In this document: positions 7,758-15,496 of the stretch, piece by piece
How positions within the stretch are numbered: position 1 is the stretch's first letter
Layout of the letters: every line of letters begins with the position of its first letter
Assembly (NCBI RefSeq): GCF_958350005.1
Contig: NZ_CATWFF010000027.1
Location: 1-17,058 of the forward strand
Direction of reading: 5' to 3'
Origin: an uncultured Megasphaera sp.
Lineage (GTDB): Bacteria; Bacillota; Negativicutes; Veillonellales; Megasphaeraceae
Length of the DNA: 17,058 bases
Position numbers and translations under genes: made by a program
Notes under the pieces: generated by a model
The model's input: only the letters and a program-made list of their open reading frames with translations
The model's database searches: none
What the model was told of the DNA's origin: nothing

Positions 7758-9014
7758 GTGTCAATAGATTTGGAAGCATTACGAAAAAAAGCAATGAGCA
7801 CCTGTGCCGCTCAGTTTGAACGCATTGATACGATTTGTCTGCATAATACGGAAAAAGTACTGCAGGCTTATAAAGAAGCACAGATTTCAGCCTATCAGTT
7901 TGCCGGTACGTCCGGATATGGCTACAGTGACCTGGGACGGGAAAAACTGGACGAAGTATTTGCCCGTGTTTTCAAGGCGGAAAAAGCGCTTGTACGTCCG
8001 CACTTTGTGTCGGGAACCCATGCGCTGGCAACGGTTCTCTGCGCACTTTTGAATACAGGCGATCTTCTCATATCCCTCGTAGGAGCTCCCTATGATACGA
8101 TGCAAGGCGTCATTGGCTATGCCCGTTATACGCCGCATTCGCTGAAAGAAAAAGGCGTACAGTACGAAGAAGTGCCCCTGAAAGAGAATACGTATGATCT
8201 GGACGGGATTCGCCAGGCCGTTGCTGCCGGAAAACCCAAGGTCGTACTCATTCAGCGATCCCGCGGCTACAGCTCGAGACCGTCTTTGAAGATTGCCGAT
8301 ATTCGTGCTATTATTGAAACCGTACGGGCCGTCAGTCCCCAGACCATTTGCTTTGTCGATAACTGTTACGGCGAATTTGCTGCCGAAGAAGAACCGATTG
8401 AAGCAGGAGCCGATATTATTGCGGGCTCGCTCATTAAAAATGCCGGCGGCGGCATTGCTCCTACTGGCGGCTATATTGCCGGCCGAGAAGATCTGGTTCA
8501 GGCTGCTGCCGATTATCTGACGGCACCGGGACTGGGCGATGAACTGGGGTCTTATGCAGCCGGATACCGCCTGTTTTTCCAGGGCTTTTTCATGGCGCCC
8601 CATGTTACGGCTCAGGCCATTAAAGGCGCTGTTTTTGCAGCAGCCGTATTTTCGGAACTGGGCTTTGCCGTTTCGCCGCAGCCCCAGGACCTGCGCTATG
8701 ATCTGATTCAGACCATTTACTTAAACAGTGAACGCAATATGTGCCGGTTCTGCGAAGGCCTGCAGTCTTTTTCGCCTGTCGACGCCCATGTAACGCCGAT
8801 TCCGGGAGATATGCCCGGCTATGCTGATAAAATTATTATGGCAGCCGGTGACTTCGTGCAGGGCTCGTCCATTGAGCTGTCTGCAGACGGCCCCATTCGC
8901 GAACCGTACATGATCTACCTCCAGGGCGGCATTGTCTTTGAACACAATGTCCTGGCTGTCCTGCAGGCAGCAAAGTATATCTGCGACAGCGAAGAAGGAG
9001 CTGCTCATGATTAA
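7758..9014 (+). CDS. ynbB: Methionine gamma-lyase / aluminium-resistance family PLP enzyme (YnbB-like)
   Basis: A 418-residue fold-type I PLP-dependent enzyme of the PF06838 / COG4100 group, annotated in many genomes as aluminium resistance protein or methionine gamma-lyase family protein (B. subtilis YnbB). The actual reaction is not well established; the family resembles cystathionine beta/gamma-lyases. Family hallmarks include YQFAGTSGYGYSDLGREKLDEVFA, HFVSGTHALATVLCALL, CFVDNCYGEF (PLP-contacting Asp) and AGSLIKNAGGGIAPTGGYIAGR, where K227 is the likely Schiff-base lysine. The start is the GTG at 7758; an in-frame GTG at 7740 would add six residues but overlaps the ribosome binding site. 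YnbB-type genes commonly lie downstream of miaA in Firmicutes, as here. Its end overlaps rnmV by 8 nt. The AT-rich gap before it carries an operator-like dyad, so it may head its own transcript. Family is certain; function is uncertain. Confidence 0.92.
   Translation: MSIDLEALRKKAMSTCAAQFERIDTICLHNTEKVLQAYKEAQISAYQFAGTSGYGYSDLGREKLDEVFARVFKAEKALVRPHFVSGTHALATVLCALLNTGDLLISLVGAPYDTMQGVIGYARYTPHSLKEKGVQYEEVPLKENTYDLDGIRQAVAAGKPKVVLIQRSRGYSSRPSLKIADIRAIIETVRAVSPQTICFVDNCYGEFAAEEEPIEAGADIIAGSLIKNAGGGIAPTGGYIAGREDLVQAAADYLTAPGLGDELGSYAAGYRLFFQGFFMAPHVTAQAIKGAVFAAAVFSELGFAVSPQPQDLRYDLIQTIYLNSERNMCRFCEGLQSFSPVDAHVTPIPGDMPGYADKIIMAAGDFVQGSSIELSADGPIREPYMIYLQGGIVFEHNVLAVLQAAKYICDSEEGAAHD
8995..9000 (+). 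promoter_or_regulatory. Ribosome binding site for rnmV
   Basis: AAGGAG lies within the 3' end of the upstream PLP-enzyme gene, 6 nt before the ATG at 9007. It supports that start over the in-frame upstream ATG at 8932. Confidence 0.75.
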
Positions 9015-9555
9015 AGAAGTACTCGTCGTCGAAGGAAAATCAGATGTTGCCCGCATCCGGGCCAGTCACATTGATGCCGACATGATTACGACAGACGGAT
9101 TTAACCTGCATCCCCATACGATGGAGCAGATTCGCTGTGCCTATGAAAAGCGGGGTATTATCATTCTGACCGATCCGGACAGTGCCGGTGAACGGATCCG
9201 CAAGTACCTGACCGAGCGCTTTCCTGCGGCCAAGCATGCCTTTATTCCGCGTAAAGATGCCATTGCCAACGATGATCTCGGCGTGGAACAGGCGTCGCCG
9301 GAAGCGATTCGCCTGGCCCTGTCCAAAACGCGGTGTGCCACGTATAAGCCGCAGCAGACCTTTGACATGACCGATCTCATGGCTGCCGGGCTGAATGGCA
9401 CGGCAGAAGCAGCGGACCGCCGCGCTGCTGTCGGCGCCCTGCTTGGCATCGGCTACGGAAATGCCAAACAGTTTGTAAAGCGTCTGAACCATTATGGTGT
9501 AACGAGAGAAGAATGGAACGACGCGGTTCAGCAAATAGAGGAGGAACGCCTGTGA
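9007..9555 (+). CDS. rnmV: Ribonuclease M5 (5S rRNA maturation endonuclease)
   Basis: TOPRIM-domain endoribonuclease that cuts 5S rRNA precursor in Firmicutes. From the ATG at 9007 the protein is 182 residues, close to the roughly 186 of B. subtilis RNase M5. TOPRIM motifs are intact: IKEVLVVEGKSDV with catalytic E9, and IILTDPDSAGERIR with D56 and D58. The family segment HAFIPRKDAI...GVEQASPEAI follows, then a C-terminal helical region (GLLGIGYGNAKQF-like, here GALLGIGYGNAKQFVKRLN) that serves rRNA binding. An in-frame ATG at 8932 would add 25 residues lying inside the upstream gene and unlike the family. The gene overlaps the upstream PLP-enzyme gene by 8 nt and shares one base with the rsmA ATG (TGATG). 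The rnmV-rsmA pairing is conserved in Firmicutes, which strengthens both calls. Confidence 0.95.
   Translation: MIKEVLVVEGKSDVARIRASHIDADMITTDGFNLHPHTMEQIRCAYEKRGIIILTDPDSAGERIRKYLTERFPAAKHAFIPRKDAIANDDLGVEQASPEAIRLALSKTRCATYKPQQTFDMTDLMAAGLNGTAEAADRRAAVGALLGIGYGNAKQFVKRLNHYGVTREEWNDAVQQIEEERL
9538..9544 (+). promoter_or_regulatory. Ribosome binding site for rsmA
   Basis: GAGGAGG lies 10 nt before the ATG at 9555 and 7 nt before an in-frame GTG at 9552. Either could be used; they differ by one residue. The in-frame ATG at 9513 lies upstream of this site and is rejected. Confidence 0.7.
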
Positions 9556-10421
9556 TGAAAGAAGCCGATTTATCAAATCCCGACGTCGTCCGCTACGTTG
9601 TCAAGCGGTTCGGCCTGCGCATGCATAAAAAACTGGGACAGAACTTTCTCATTCGCCATTCCGTAGTCGACGGCATTGCCGAAGCAGCCGGCCTGGAAGA
9701 AGGAACACCGGTACTGGAAATTGGTCCCGGCATCGGCACCCTGACCCAGGCGCTGGCTGAGACCGGCGCCGATGTGACGGCTGTTGAACTGGATGACCGC
9801 CTGCTGCCGGTGCTGGAAAAAACACTGGCTCATTATGATAATGTCCGCGTCGTTCACGGCGATATTCTGCGCATCGACATTGAAGAAGTCATGCAGCATA
9901 AGCCCTTTACAGTCTGTGCGAATCTGCCGTATTATATTACGACACCTATTATTATGAAGCTGCTGGAACAGAAACTGCCTATTGAAAAGATCGTCGTCAT
10001 GGTCCAGAAAGAAGTGGCTGAACGCATGACTGCCGTTCCAGGCAGCAAGATATATGGCGCCCTGTCTGTATCGGTACAGTATTATACGGAGCCGAAAATG
10101 CTGTTTGATATTTCGCCGAAGTGCTTCCTGCCGGCGCCGGAAGTGACCTCAGCCGTCGTATCCATGGATGTACGCCGGCAGCCGCCTGTCGATGTGGCCG
10201 ATGAAAAACGGTTTTTCCAGGTCGTAAAAGCTGCCTTTTCGCAGCGCCGCAAAACCTTTGCCAATACCCTGCGGGCTGCAGGCCTGTCTAAAGAAGACAT
10301 CGCTTCTTTGCTGCAGAAAAGCGGCATTGACGGCGGCCGCCGCGGTGAAACCATGAGCCTTCAGGAATTTGCTGATGTAGCCAATGCCTGGAGCCGGCTG
10401 TGCAGCCGTACGCAGCCATAG
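9555..10421 (+). CDS. rsmA: 16S rRNA (adenine(1518)-N6/adenine(1519)-N6)-dimethyltransferase (RsmA/KsgA)
   Basis: Dimethylates A1518 and A1519 of the 16S rRNA helix 45 loop late in 30S assembly; its loss gives kasugamycin resistance in many bacteria. The 288-residue protein (289 if GTG 9552 is used) matches the family length. Visible motifs are the N-terminal HKKLGQNFLI (25-34), SAM motif I LEIGPGIGTLT (54-64), AVELDDRL with the ribose-binding Glu at E78, the GDIL motif (102-105) and the catalytic NLPYYITTPI at 123-132. The later VQKEVAERM, PAPEVTSAVV and FSQRRKTFANTL blocks of KsgA are also present, separating it from Erm methyltransferases, which lack the KsgA-type C-terminal sequence. It starts at the rnmV stop (TGATG), implying coupling. 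High confidence. Confidence 0.97.
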   Translation: MKEADLSNPDVVRYVVKRFGLRMHKKLGQNFLIRHSVVDGIAEAAGLEEGTPVLEIGPGIGTLTQALAETGADVTAVELDDRLLPVLEKTLAHYDNVRVVHGDILRIDIEEVMQHKPFTVCANLPYYITTPIIMKLLEQKLPIEKIVVMVQKEVAERMTAVPGSKIYGALSVSVQYYTEPKMLFDISPKCFLPAPEVTSAVVSMDVRRQPPVDVADEKRFFQVVKAAFSQRRKTFANTLRAAGLSKEDIASLLQKSGIDGGRRGETMSLQEFADVANAWSRLCSRTQP

Positions 10422-10447
10422 ATTCCTGTCTGTTGTGAGGAGGAGCC

Positions 10448-12868
10448 ATGCCAGAATTACTAGCGCCTGCCGGTTCATTTGAGGCCGTTCTGGCCGCCAT
10501 TGATGCCGGCACCGATGCCGTCTATTTGGGCGGGCAGGCATTCAATGCCAGAAAATTTGCCCATAATTTATCTGATGAAGAACTGGCCCGGGCTGTACGT
10601 ACGGCCCATCTGTTTGGGGTCAGAATATATGTGACAGTCAATATTATCTTAGCCGACCGGGAAGTAGATGCAGTGGCGGCATATTTGCAGTATTTAGATT
10701 CCATTCAGGTCGACGGCATTATTGTTCAGGACATGGCCGTTGCCGCCGTAGCCCGCCGTGTAGCGCCGCACCTGCCTCTCCATGGCAGCACGCAGATGAC
10801 CGTTGCCGATCTGGCAGGCGTGGAGTTTCTGGAAAGGCAGGGATTTACGCAGGCCGTATTGGCACGGGAACTGTCTCTGCCGGAAATACGCGCCATTTGC
10901 AGCCACACCTCCATGAATATCGAAGTATTTGTGCATGGCGCATCGTGTATGTCCTATTCCGGGCAGTGCCTGATGAGCAGCTTTATTGGCGGCCGCAGCG
11001 GCAACCGCGGCGCCTGCGCACAGCCCTGCCGCCTGCCCTATACCCTTCTGGCCGATGGGAAGGCAGCAGCTCCGGAAGCGTATATGCTCAGTTTAAAAGA
11101 CCTGAATGGCCTGGAGTATATAGAAGCCCTGACCGATGCCGGCGTCTCTTCCTTTAAGATTGAAGGCCGCATGAAAGGAGCCGGCTATGTCCGGTCCGTC
11201 GTATCAGCCTATCGGCGCGTCATGGACAGTCTGTGCCGGCCGGCACAGGAACAGCGGCAGGCCCTGCAGCTTGGGAAAACACAAACGGCTGAAAGCTTTA
11301 ACCGCCTGTATCAGCATGATTTTCTGGCTGGCTCCGTAGGTCGTCATACCATTACGGAACAGGCCGGCGGCAATCAGGGCCGTCGTATTGGCCACGTGAC
11401 GTACTGTCAGGGAACGAAGGCCGAAGCGGTGACAGACGAGCCGCTGGCTGCAGGAGATTTAGTTAAAATCGTCAGCCCCGACGGAACCGAATGGGTTACA
11501 GAAGTCGCTGATGCTGTCGGTTCCTTTACGAATAAAAAGGGAATTTCCCTGACTTTTAAGCGCCGTGATGTCGGTACAGGCCTGCTGTTTCGGCTGGCCC
11601 GCCAGGAAGATCGGCAGGGACAGCCGGCCATATCGATGCGCCGCCTCCCGGTGTATATGCATGTTGACTGTGACGAAAAAGGCGCACTGCGCCTGACGAT
11701 CTGGGATGAAGCTGGTCATACTGCCGAAGTCGTATCGGACTATGTACCGCAGAAGGCCACGAAGCGCCCGGCTACAACGTCCTGGATTACAGGCCAGCTC
11801 GATCGCTTGGGACAGACCCCTTTTTCCCTGGCTTATGCCGATATGTGGGATGAAACCTATATGATTCCGTCCAGCGTCATCAATGACCTGCGCCGTCAGG
11901 CGGCACATGCCCTGACGGAGACCATACTGGCTGAATACAGCCGGCCTGAAGCCGGTGCTCTGCCGGATGCTCCGACAATTACACCGACTTCTGCAGGTCC
12001 TGGGAAATCCAGAAAACCGGGTATTGTCGTGCGCTGTGATTCCCTGGATGCCGTGGAAGCGGCCCTGCAGGCAGGCTGCAGCCGTATTGTGTTTGGCGGC
12101 GAATCTTATGACCATCATGTATTTCAGGCCGGGCAGTGGCGTCAGGCCGCAGACCTGGCTCGTCAGTATGATGCGGAAATCTGGGCCGCAACGCCCCGCA
12201 TTGTAACAGAAAAAAGCGCGGCCCTGGTTCAGCAGGAACTGAAAACGGCGCTGGACCATGGCATTGATGGCGTTTATGCCGGGGCCATGAGTATCTTTTC
12301 CATGCTCCGCAGCCTGGATGCGAAAGTTCCCGTCTGTGCCGACTGGTCATTGAATATTTTCAACAGCCTTGCTGCCCGGGAATATATCCGCATGGGCTGT
12401 CAGAGCATTACCGCTTCGACAGAGGCAACACTGCGGCAAATCAGGGCCATGGCCGCTCAGACGGACGTAGAAGTGCTGGCTCAGGGGCGCATGGAAATGA
12501 TGGTGACCGAATACTGTCCGGCTTCTGCCTTTACGGGCTCCGGCACCAAAGCTGGATGTTCCCGGCCCTGTCAGCATCATTCCTATGCTTTGCAGGACCG
12601 GCGGGATGAAGTATTTCCCATCGTAACGGATCAATACTGCCGCAGCCATATTCTGAATACCCGCGATCTGGATATGATTCCCTATTTTCGGGATCTCGTC
12701 CGCGCAGGCGTGGCTCGCGTACGCATTGAAGGACGGGGACGGACACCGGAATGGATTGGCCAGGTGACGAAAACCTATGTGCAGCTCAGCAGCGGTGCCG
12801 AAACCATGCTGTTCGGCAAAGAAGACCGCTCTGTTACGCGAGGACATTTTTTCCATGGCATTTTATGA
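10448..12868 (+). CDS. Long U32 family protein (RlhA-like N-half, DUF3656-type middle, second U32-like half)
   Basis: An 806-residue member of the peptidase U32 family. Despite the name, characterized bacterial members (RlhA/YdcP, TrhP/YegQ) are RNA hydroxylases making 5-hydroxypyrimidines in 23S rRNA or tRNA. The N-terminal half opens PELLAPAGSFEAV. It has the U32 signature with Cys C167, C174, C190 and C194 (FVHGASC, GQCLMSS, GACAQPC), the usual Fe-S-type set, followed by SLKDLNGLEYI and SFKIEGRMK. A DUF3656-like middle region spans roughly residues 300-480. From about 510 a second U32-like half begins (GIVVRCDSLDAVEAAL), with C690, C704, C708 and C731 and a matching NTRDLDMIPYF...RIEGRGR end. 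ATG 10448 follows GAGGAGGAG (10437-10445). RNA hydroxylation is inferred from the family and from the rRNA/tRNA-processing neighbours; a protease role cannot be excluded. It lies 26 bp after rsmA and 17 bp before mutS2. Confidence 0.9.
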   Translation: MPELLAPAGSFEAVLAAIDAGTDAVYLGGQAFNARKFAHNLSDEELARAVRTAHLFGVRIYVTVNIILADREVDAVAAYLQYLDSIQVDGIIVQDMAVAAVARRVAPHLPLHGSTQMTVADLAGVEFLERQGFTQAVLARELSLPEIRAICSHTSMNIEVFVHGASCMSYSGQCLMSSFIGGRSGNRGACAQPCRLPYTLLADGKAAAPEAYMLSLKDLNGLEYIEALTDAGVSSFKIEGRMKGAGYVRSVVSAYRRVMDSLCRPAQEQRQALQLGKTQTAESFNRLYQHDFLAGSVGRHTITEQAGGNQGRRIGHVTYCQGTKAEAVTDEPLAAGDLVKIVSPDGTEWVTEVADAVGSFTNKKGISLTFKRRDVGTGLLFRLARQEDRQGQPAISMRRLPVYMHVDCDEKGALRLTIWDEAGHTAEVVSDYVPQKATKRPATTSWITGQLDRLGQTPFSLAYADMWDETYMIPSSVINDLRRQAAHALTETILAEYSRPEAGALPDAPTITPTSAGPGKSRKPGIVVRCDSLDAVEAALQAGCSRIVFGGESYDHHVFQAGQWRQAADLARQYDAEIWAATPRIVTEKSAALVQQELKTALDHGIDGVYAGAMSIFSMLRSLDAKVPVCADWSLNIFNSLAAREYIRMGCQSITASTEATLRQIRAMAAQTDVEVLAQGRMEMMVTEYCPASAFTGSGTKAGCSRPCQHHSYALQDRRDEVFPIVTDQYCRSHILNTRDLDMIPYFRDLVRAGVARVRIEGRGRTPEWIGQVTKTYVQLSSGAETMLFGKEDRSVTRGHFFHGIL

Positions 12869-12885
12869 TTCAGGAGTTATGATAT

Positions 12886-15252
12886 ATGAATAAACGAAGT
12901 ATGCGTATTCTTGGATTTTATCAAATTCAGAATATGCTTGTCCGCCTGGCGCCGTCCCGGCTGTCCAAGGAAATTGCCAGACGGCTTAAGCCATCTAGTG
13001 ACAGCGCCGAAGTGATGCAGAATCTGGATGATACGGAAGAAGCCTTTCAGTGCCGGACCTGTGAAACCTCTGTGCCCTTCGGCGGCATTACGGATATTCG
13101 GCCGGCTCTGGAAAAAGCTGCCCGTGAAGTCGCCCTGGATGGACAGGAATGTATTGACATATGGAACAATATGCAGCGGTACGGTGACATTCGCCAGTAC
13201 TTTGCCGAACGGGCAGCCTTATATCCGCAGCTGGCGAAGAAAGCGGCCGCTATTAGTGACTTTTCCGGTCTCATTCATAAAATGGCCGCTGTCTTTGACC
13301 AGAACCATCAGATTCGCGACAATGCGTCGCCGGAGCTCATGCGCCTGCGCAGCCGCATTGTCGAACTGGAACGGCAGACCAAACGGTATGTCAACAGCGT
13401 CCTTCAGAACAAAGAATACCAGAAATATTTCCAGGACGCCCTCGTAACGGTCCGCAACAACAGGTATGTTATTCCCATCAAGCAGGAATACCGCCATGCC
13501 TTTCCCGGCATCGTTCACGATACGTCGGCCAGCGGCTCGACCTTGTATATTGAACCCCTGGCTATTGTCAATGCCAATAATGACCTCCAGGCAGCCCGCA
13601 TCGGCGAAACGAAGGAAATTGAACGCATTTTCCGCCGTCTTACCAAAGCGGTGCAGGATCAGTATGACGAACTGGCTGACAGCACCCAGTCTGTAGGCAT
13701 GCTGGAATTTATCTTTACCAAAGCGGATCTGGCTGTCCAGATGAAAGCCTGCCGGCCTCTCGTATCGAAGACGCGCTGCATCAAACTCATTCAGGCCCGT
13801 CATCCTCTGATTGATGCAAAACACGTCGTTCCCAATACGATCATTCTGGGCGGGGAATACCGGATTCTCCTCATTACCGGGTCCAATACGGGCGGTAAGA
13901 CTGTGGCCATGAAGACGCTGGGCCTCCTGGTACTCATGTATCAGGCCGGCCTGTTTCTGCCTGTGGGGGAAGAATCGGAACTGCCCTTTATCAACGACGT
14001 CCTTGCCGATATTGGCGATGAACAGGATATTTCTCAGAACCTCAGTACCTTTTCCAGCCATATGAAACAGGTCATCTATATTCTGCGCCACTGCGGCCCG
14101 GACGACCTGGTACTGGCCGATGAACTGGGTTCCGGCACCGATCCGGCCGAAGGCAGTGCCCTGGCCATTGCCGTGCTGGATGCACTGTATAAAAAAGGGG
14201 CGTACGTCATGGTGACGACTCATTACAATGAGTTAAAAAATTACGCCTATAATACGCCGGGCATTGAAAACGGTCATGTCGAATTCGATGTACAGACCCT
14301 GAAGCCTACGTATAAACTGCGCATCGGTGCCGCCGGCAGCAGCCATGCCTTCAGCATCAGCGAACGGCTGGGCCTGCCGGCAGATATACTGGCTCAGGCC
14401 AGAGAACTGCGCAGCAAGGCCCAGGACGTGGATATGGAAGCGATCCTGACCAAAATCAACGCTCAGTCCAAGCGCATGGATGAAGAACAGGCCGAACTGG
14501 AACAGCGCCTGGCAGCGGTGCGGCAGGAGCAATTCGACCTGCAGAAGGCCAAAGAAAAGGTGACGGCAAAACGACAGGATATTATCGAGTCCAGCCGCCG
14601 CGAAGCCTTTGATCTCAAGCGTAATCTGCGCATTGAAGCAGAACGCATTATCCGCGAGCTGAAAGACCATTCCAAAGATAAGACCGATCAGGAAAAAGCC
14701 AAAGCCATCGATCAGGCCCGCAGAGCAATTCAGCAGATCTCTTTACCTGACCAGGAACATACATCTCATCGCGATCCCATTGACGTGTCCAAGCTGAAAA
14801 TCGGTCAGACCGTATACATTAACTCCCTGGGCGGCCTGGGAACGGTAGAAGAATGGAACGGCCGGAAACTGACCGTATCAGTCCGGGGCATGACCGTCCG
14901 GGTCAAACCTTCCGATGTGAGTGCTCCTTATCTGGACGAAATCAAAAAAGAAAAGCAGGCTGAGAAAAAAGCGGCTGCTGCCTCTTCCTTCCGGCCCATT
15001 CGCACGACTGGCGTGGCTACGGAGCTCAATGTTATCGGCAAGACTTACAGCGAAGCCTTGCCGGAAATAGAACGCTTCCTCGATCAGGCCCTGGCTGCCG
15101 GGTTCAGTCCGGTGAAGATTATTCACGGCAAGGGAAGCGGCGCCCTGCGGCGGCAGATACATGAATTCCTGAGCCACCAGCCTTTTGTGACGCGGTATAC
15201 TGTCGATGATGCCGAAGGCGGCGGCGCCGGCGTGACCCTCGTTTATTTTTAG
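12886..15252 (+). CDS. mutS2: Endonuclease MutS2 (RqcU-like MutS paralog with Smr domain)
   Basis: MutS2 lacks the mismatch-binding domains of MutS and carries a C-terminal Smr domain. In different bacteria it suppresses homologous recombination or acts on collided ribosomes (B. subtilis MutS2/RqcU). The 788 residues match the family. The order is: N-terminal helical core with the CRTCETSVPFGGITDIRPAL segment; lever region; ABC ATPase with Walker A GSNTGGKT (332-339), signature DEQDISQNLSTFSSHM, Walker B LVLADELGSGTDPAEG (D412-E413) and TTHYNELK; a long coiled coil of about residues 500-610; a KOW-like beta domain around 645-685; and Smr at about 710-788 with HGKGSGALR (747-755). The usual LDLR of Smr reads L714-N-V-I717, which may alter nuclease activity. 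ATG 12886 has AGGAG at 12872-12876. It is the last gene before a strong terminator. High confidence in identity. Confidence 0.97.
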   Translation: MNKRSMRILGFYQIQNMLVRLAPSRLSKEIARRLKPSSDSAEVMQNLDDTEEAFQCRTCETSVPFGGITDIRPALEKAAREVALDGQECIDIWNNMQRYGDIRQYFAERAALYPQLAKKAAAISDFSGLIHKMAAVFDQNHQIRDNASPELMRLRSRIVELERQTKRYVNSVLQNKEYQKYFQDALVTVRNNRYVIPIKQEYRHAFPGIVHDTSASGSTLYIEPLAIVNANNDLQAARIGETKEIERIFRRLTKAVQDQYDELADSTQSVGMLEFIFTKADLAVQMKACRPLVSKTRCIKLIQARHPLIDAKHVVPNTIILGGEYRILLITGSNTGGKTVAMKTLGLLVLMYQAGLFLPVGEESELPFINDVLADIGDEQDISQNLSTFSSHMKQVIYILRHCGPDDLVLADELGSGTDPAEGSALAIAVLDALYKKGAYVMVTTHYNELKNYAYNTPGIENGHVEFDVQTLKPTYKLRIGAAGSSHAFSISERLGLPADILAQARELRSKAQDVDMEAILTKINAQSKRMDEEQAELEQRLAAVRQEQFDLQKAKEKVTAKRQDIIESSRREAFDLKRNLRIEAERIIRELKDHSKDKTDQEKAKAIDQARRAIQQISLPDQEHTSHRDPIDVSKLKIGQTVYINSLGGLGTVEEWNGRKLTVSVRGMTVRVKPSDVSAPYLDEIKKEKQAEKKAAAASSFRPIRTTGVATELNVIGKTYSEALPEIERFLDQALAAGFSPVKIIHGKGSGALRRQIHEFLSHQPFVTRYTVDDAEGGGAGVTLVYF

Positions 15253-15315
15253 AAATACAGACTATGGAAGGTCTTGCCAAAGCGGCCGCAGGATTTGCCC
15301 ATATGAAATAATACG

Positions 15316-15361
15316 ATCCCCGTACTGCATCTCAGAACGATGATGCAGTACGGGGATTTTT
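15316..15361 (+). terminator. Strong intrinsic terminator after mutS2
   Basis: ATCCCCGTACTGCATC (15316-15331) pairs perfectly with GATGCAGTACGGGGAT (15342-15357), giving a 16-bp stem with a 10-nt loop, followed directly by TTTTT ending at 15361. It lies 63 bp after the mutS2 stop and closes the second gene run. Confidence 0.93.
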
Positions 15362-15496
15362 GTCAGCCGAAATAGCCTTTTACAGATACTCTCAATAGGC
15401 CCTTATGGAGGATAATAGAATTCCATGCTTGTTTTTTTTCTCTTTTTTCAGTACTATACAGGTATACATCATTACAGATATATAGGAGGAACGAGT
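15362..15496 (+). promoter_or_regulatory. Leader and possible promoter region of the phosphohexomutase gene
   Basis: This gene-free stretch follows the terminator, so transcription of the downstream gene probably begins here. It holds two T-tracts (T8 at 15432-15439, T6 at 15443-15448) and a small dyad TATAC-AG-GTATA (15455-15466). A weak candidate promoter is TTGTTT (15429-15434), 17 nt, TACTAT (15452-15457); TATACA (15455-15460) is an alternative -10. None matches consensus well. A GGAGG at 15407-15411 precedes an ATG at 15425, but the spacing of 13 nt is long. Confidence 0.4.
15484..15489 (+). promoter_or_regulatory. Ribosome binding site for the phosphohexomutase
   Basis: AGGAGG lies 7 nt before the ATG at 15497. 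This near-ideal site selects 15497 over the in-frame ATG at 15425, which would add a 24-residue aromatic/hydrophobic extension unlike the family. Confidence 0.85.

Noticed and set aside
8932..9006. Upstream ATG for rnmV adding 25 residues
   Set aside because: The extension lies within the upstream gene, is unlike the family N-terminus (which begins at IKEVLVVEG), and the AAGGAG at 8995-9000 points to the ATG at 9007.
9513..9554. Upstream ATG for rsmA adding 14 residues
   Set aside because: It precedes the GAGGAGG ribosome binding site at 9538-9544, which fits the ATG at 9555 (or GTG at 9552).
13219..14223. Long minus-strand open frame (334 codons) inside mutS2; similar ones at 11459-12259, 15524-16267, 7887-8603 and 3696-4361
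   Set aside because: They are antisense to strongly recognizable plus-strand genes, have no recognizable domains or convincing ribosome binding sites, and reflect codon bias of the sense genes.
15264..15311. Fifteen-codon open frame between mutS2 and its terminator
   Set aside because: There is no ribosome binding site in front of it and its length is within chance expectation.
15404..15439. Weak hairpin followed by T8 as a second terminator
   Set aside because: The stem is about 5 Watson-Crick pairs plus wobble pairs, and three bases separate it from the T-tract; too weak to call beside the strong terminator at 15316-15361.
15425..15496. Upstream ATG for the phosphohexomutase adding an aromatic/hydrophobic stretch that could look like a membrane segment
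   Set aside because: The ribosome binding site before it is poorly spaced (13 nt), the enzyme family is cytoplasmic without such an extension, and a near-ideal AGGAGG precedes the ATG at 15497.
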